A stretch of DNA of 6,287 nt from Nocardia sp. GTDB lineage: Bacteria > Actinomycetota > Actinomycetes > Mycobacteriales > Mycobacteriaceae. The translations under genes were made by a program, and so were the position numbers. The DNA lies in assembly GCA_013361595.1 (NCBI GenBank), contig JABFXT010000114.1, positions 1 through 6,287 on the forward strand, written 5' to 3'. Numbering within the stretch: position 1 is the stretch's first letter; each line of letters starts with the position of its first letter. Below the pieces are notes generated by a model. It was given only the letters and a program-made list of their open reading frames with translations. It searched no databases and was not told the DNA's origin. Shown in pieces: positions 6,235-6,287 of this stretch.

Positions 6235-6287
6235 CGTTCAGGCCTCGAGACTCGCGCCTGCGGCGCATGCGCTTCGAGGCCTGAACG
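6235..6287. repeat. 53-bp interrupted palindrome with 14-bp perfect arms
   Basis: CGTTCAGGCCTCGA (6235-6248) and its exact complement TCGAGGCCTGAACG (6274-6287) enclose 25 nt. The interior holds a second hairpin, GCGCC-TGC-GGCGC (6254-6266), and an overlapping 10-bp palindrome GCGCATGCGC (6263-6272). The right arm ends at the last base of the window, so it may extend further. It could be a terminator shared with a gene to the right or a copy of a dispersed palindromic repeat; one copy in the window cannot decide. Confidence 0.8.

Overview
The window reads as ordinary, high-GC actinobacterial chromosome. Codon use is strongly GC-biased, GTG starts are common, and the gene order ppa / D,D-carboxypeptidase / zincin / tilS / hpt matches the arrangement I know from Mycobacterium tuberculosis (Rv3628 to Rv3624c). 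The protein sequences are close to mycobacterial ones but clearly different. Nocardia, Rhodococcus or a near relative in the Mycobacteriales is the best guess; this is inference from recalled sequences, not from a search.

Layout, left to right. Positions 1-363 hold no convincing gene; they contain a CRP-type palindrome near the left edge, a GC hairpin, and the leader of a LysR-type regulator gene (364-1248, + strand). A 14-bp hairpin (1264-1294) separates it from the convergent operon that fills the middle of the window. That operon runs on the minus strand from 5526 down to 1302: a membrane-anchored PBP4-type D-Ala-D-Ala carboxypeptidase (dacB), an uncharacterised DUF2342 zincin-like metalloprotease, tRNA(Ile)-lysidine synthetase (tilS) and hypoxanthine phosphoribosyltransferase (hpt). 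The gaps between these genes are 14, 4 and 1 nt, so co-transcription and probably translational coupling are expected. A 168-nt divergent promoter region (5527-5694) separates dacB from ppa, which encodes the family I inorganic pyrophosphatase (5695-6183, + strand). ppa is followed by a hairpin terminator and then by a 53-bp interrupted palindrome that ends exactly at the window edge.

How the genes fit together. TilS and Hpt both release pyrophosphate (TilS by adenylating tRNA, Hpt by using PRPP), and the divergently transcribed Ppa hydrolyses it. dacB trims cell-wall peptides outside the membrane. The DUF2342 protein is the only member of the block with no known job. In several relatives hpt is followed by ftsH and folate genes on the same strand; here the operon stops at hpt and meets a convergent lysR gene.

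I found no mobile element, CRISPR array, RNA gene or obviously new system. The points most worth a second look are the palindrome at the right edge, the uncharacterised protease in the operon, the His21-only pyrophosphatase, and the CRP-like site near the left edge.
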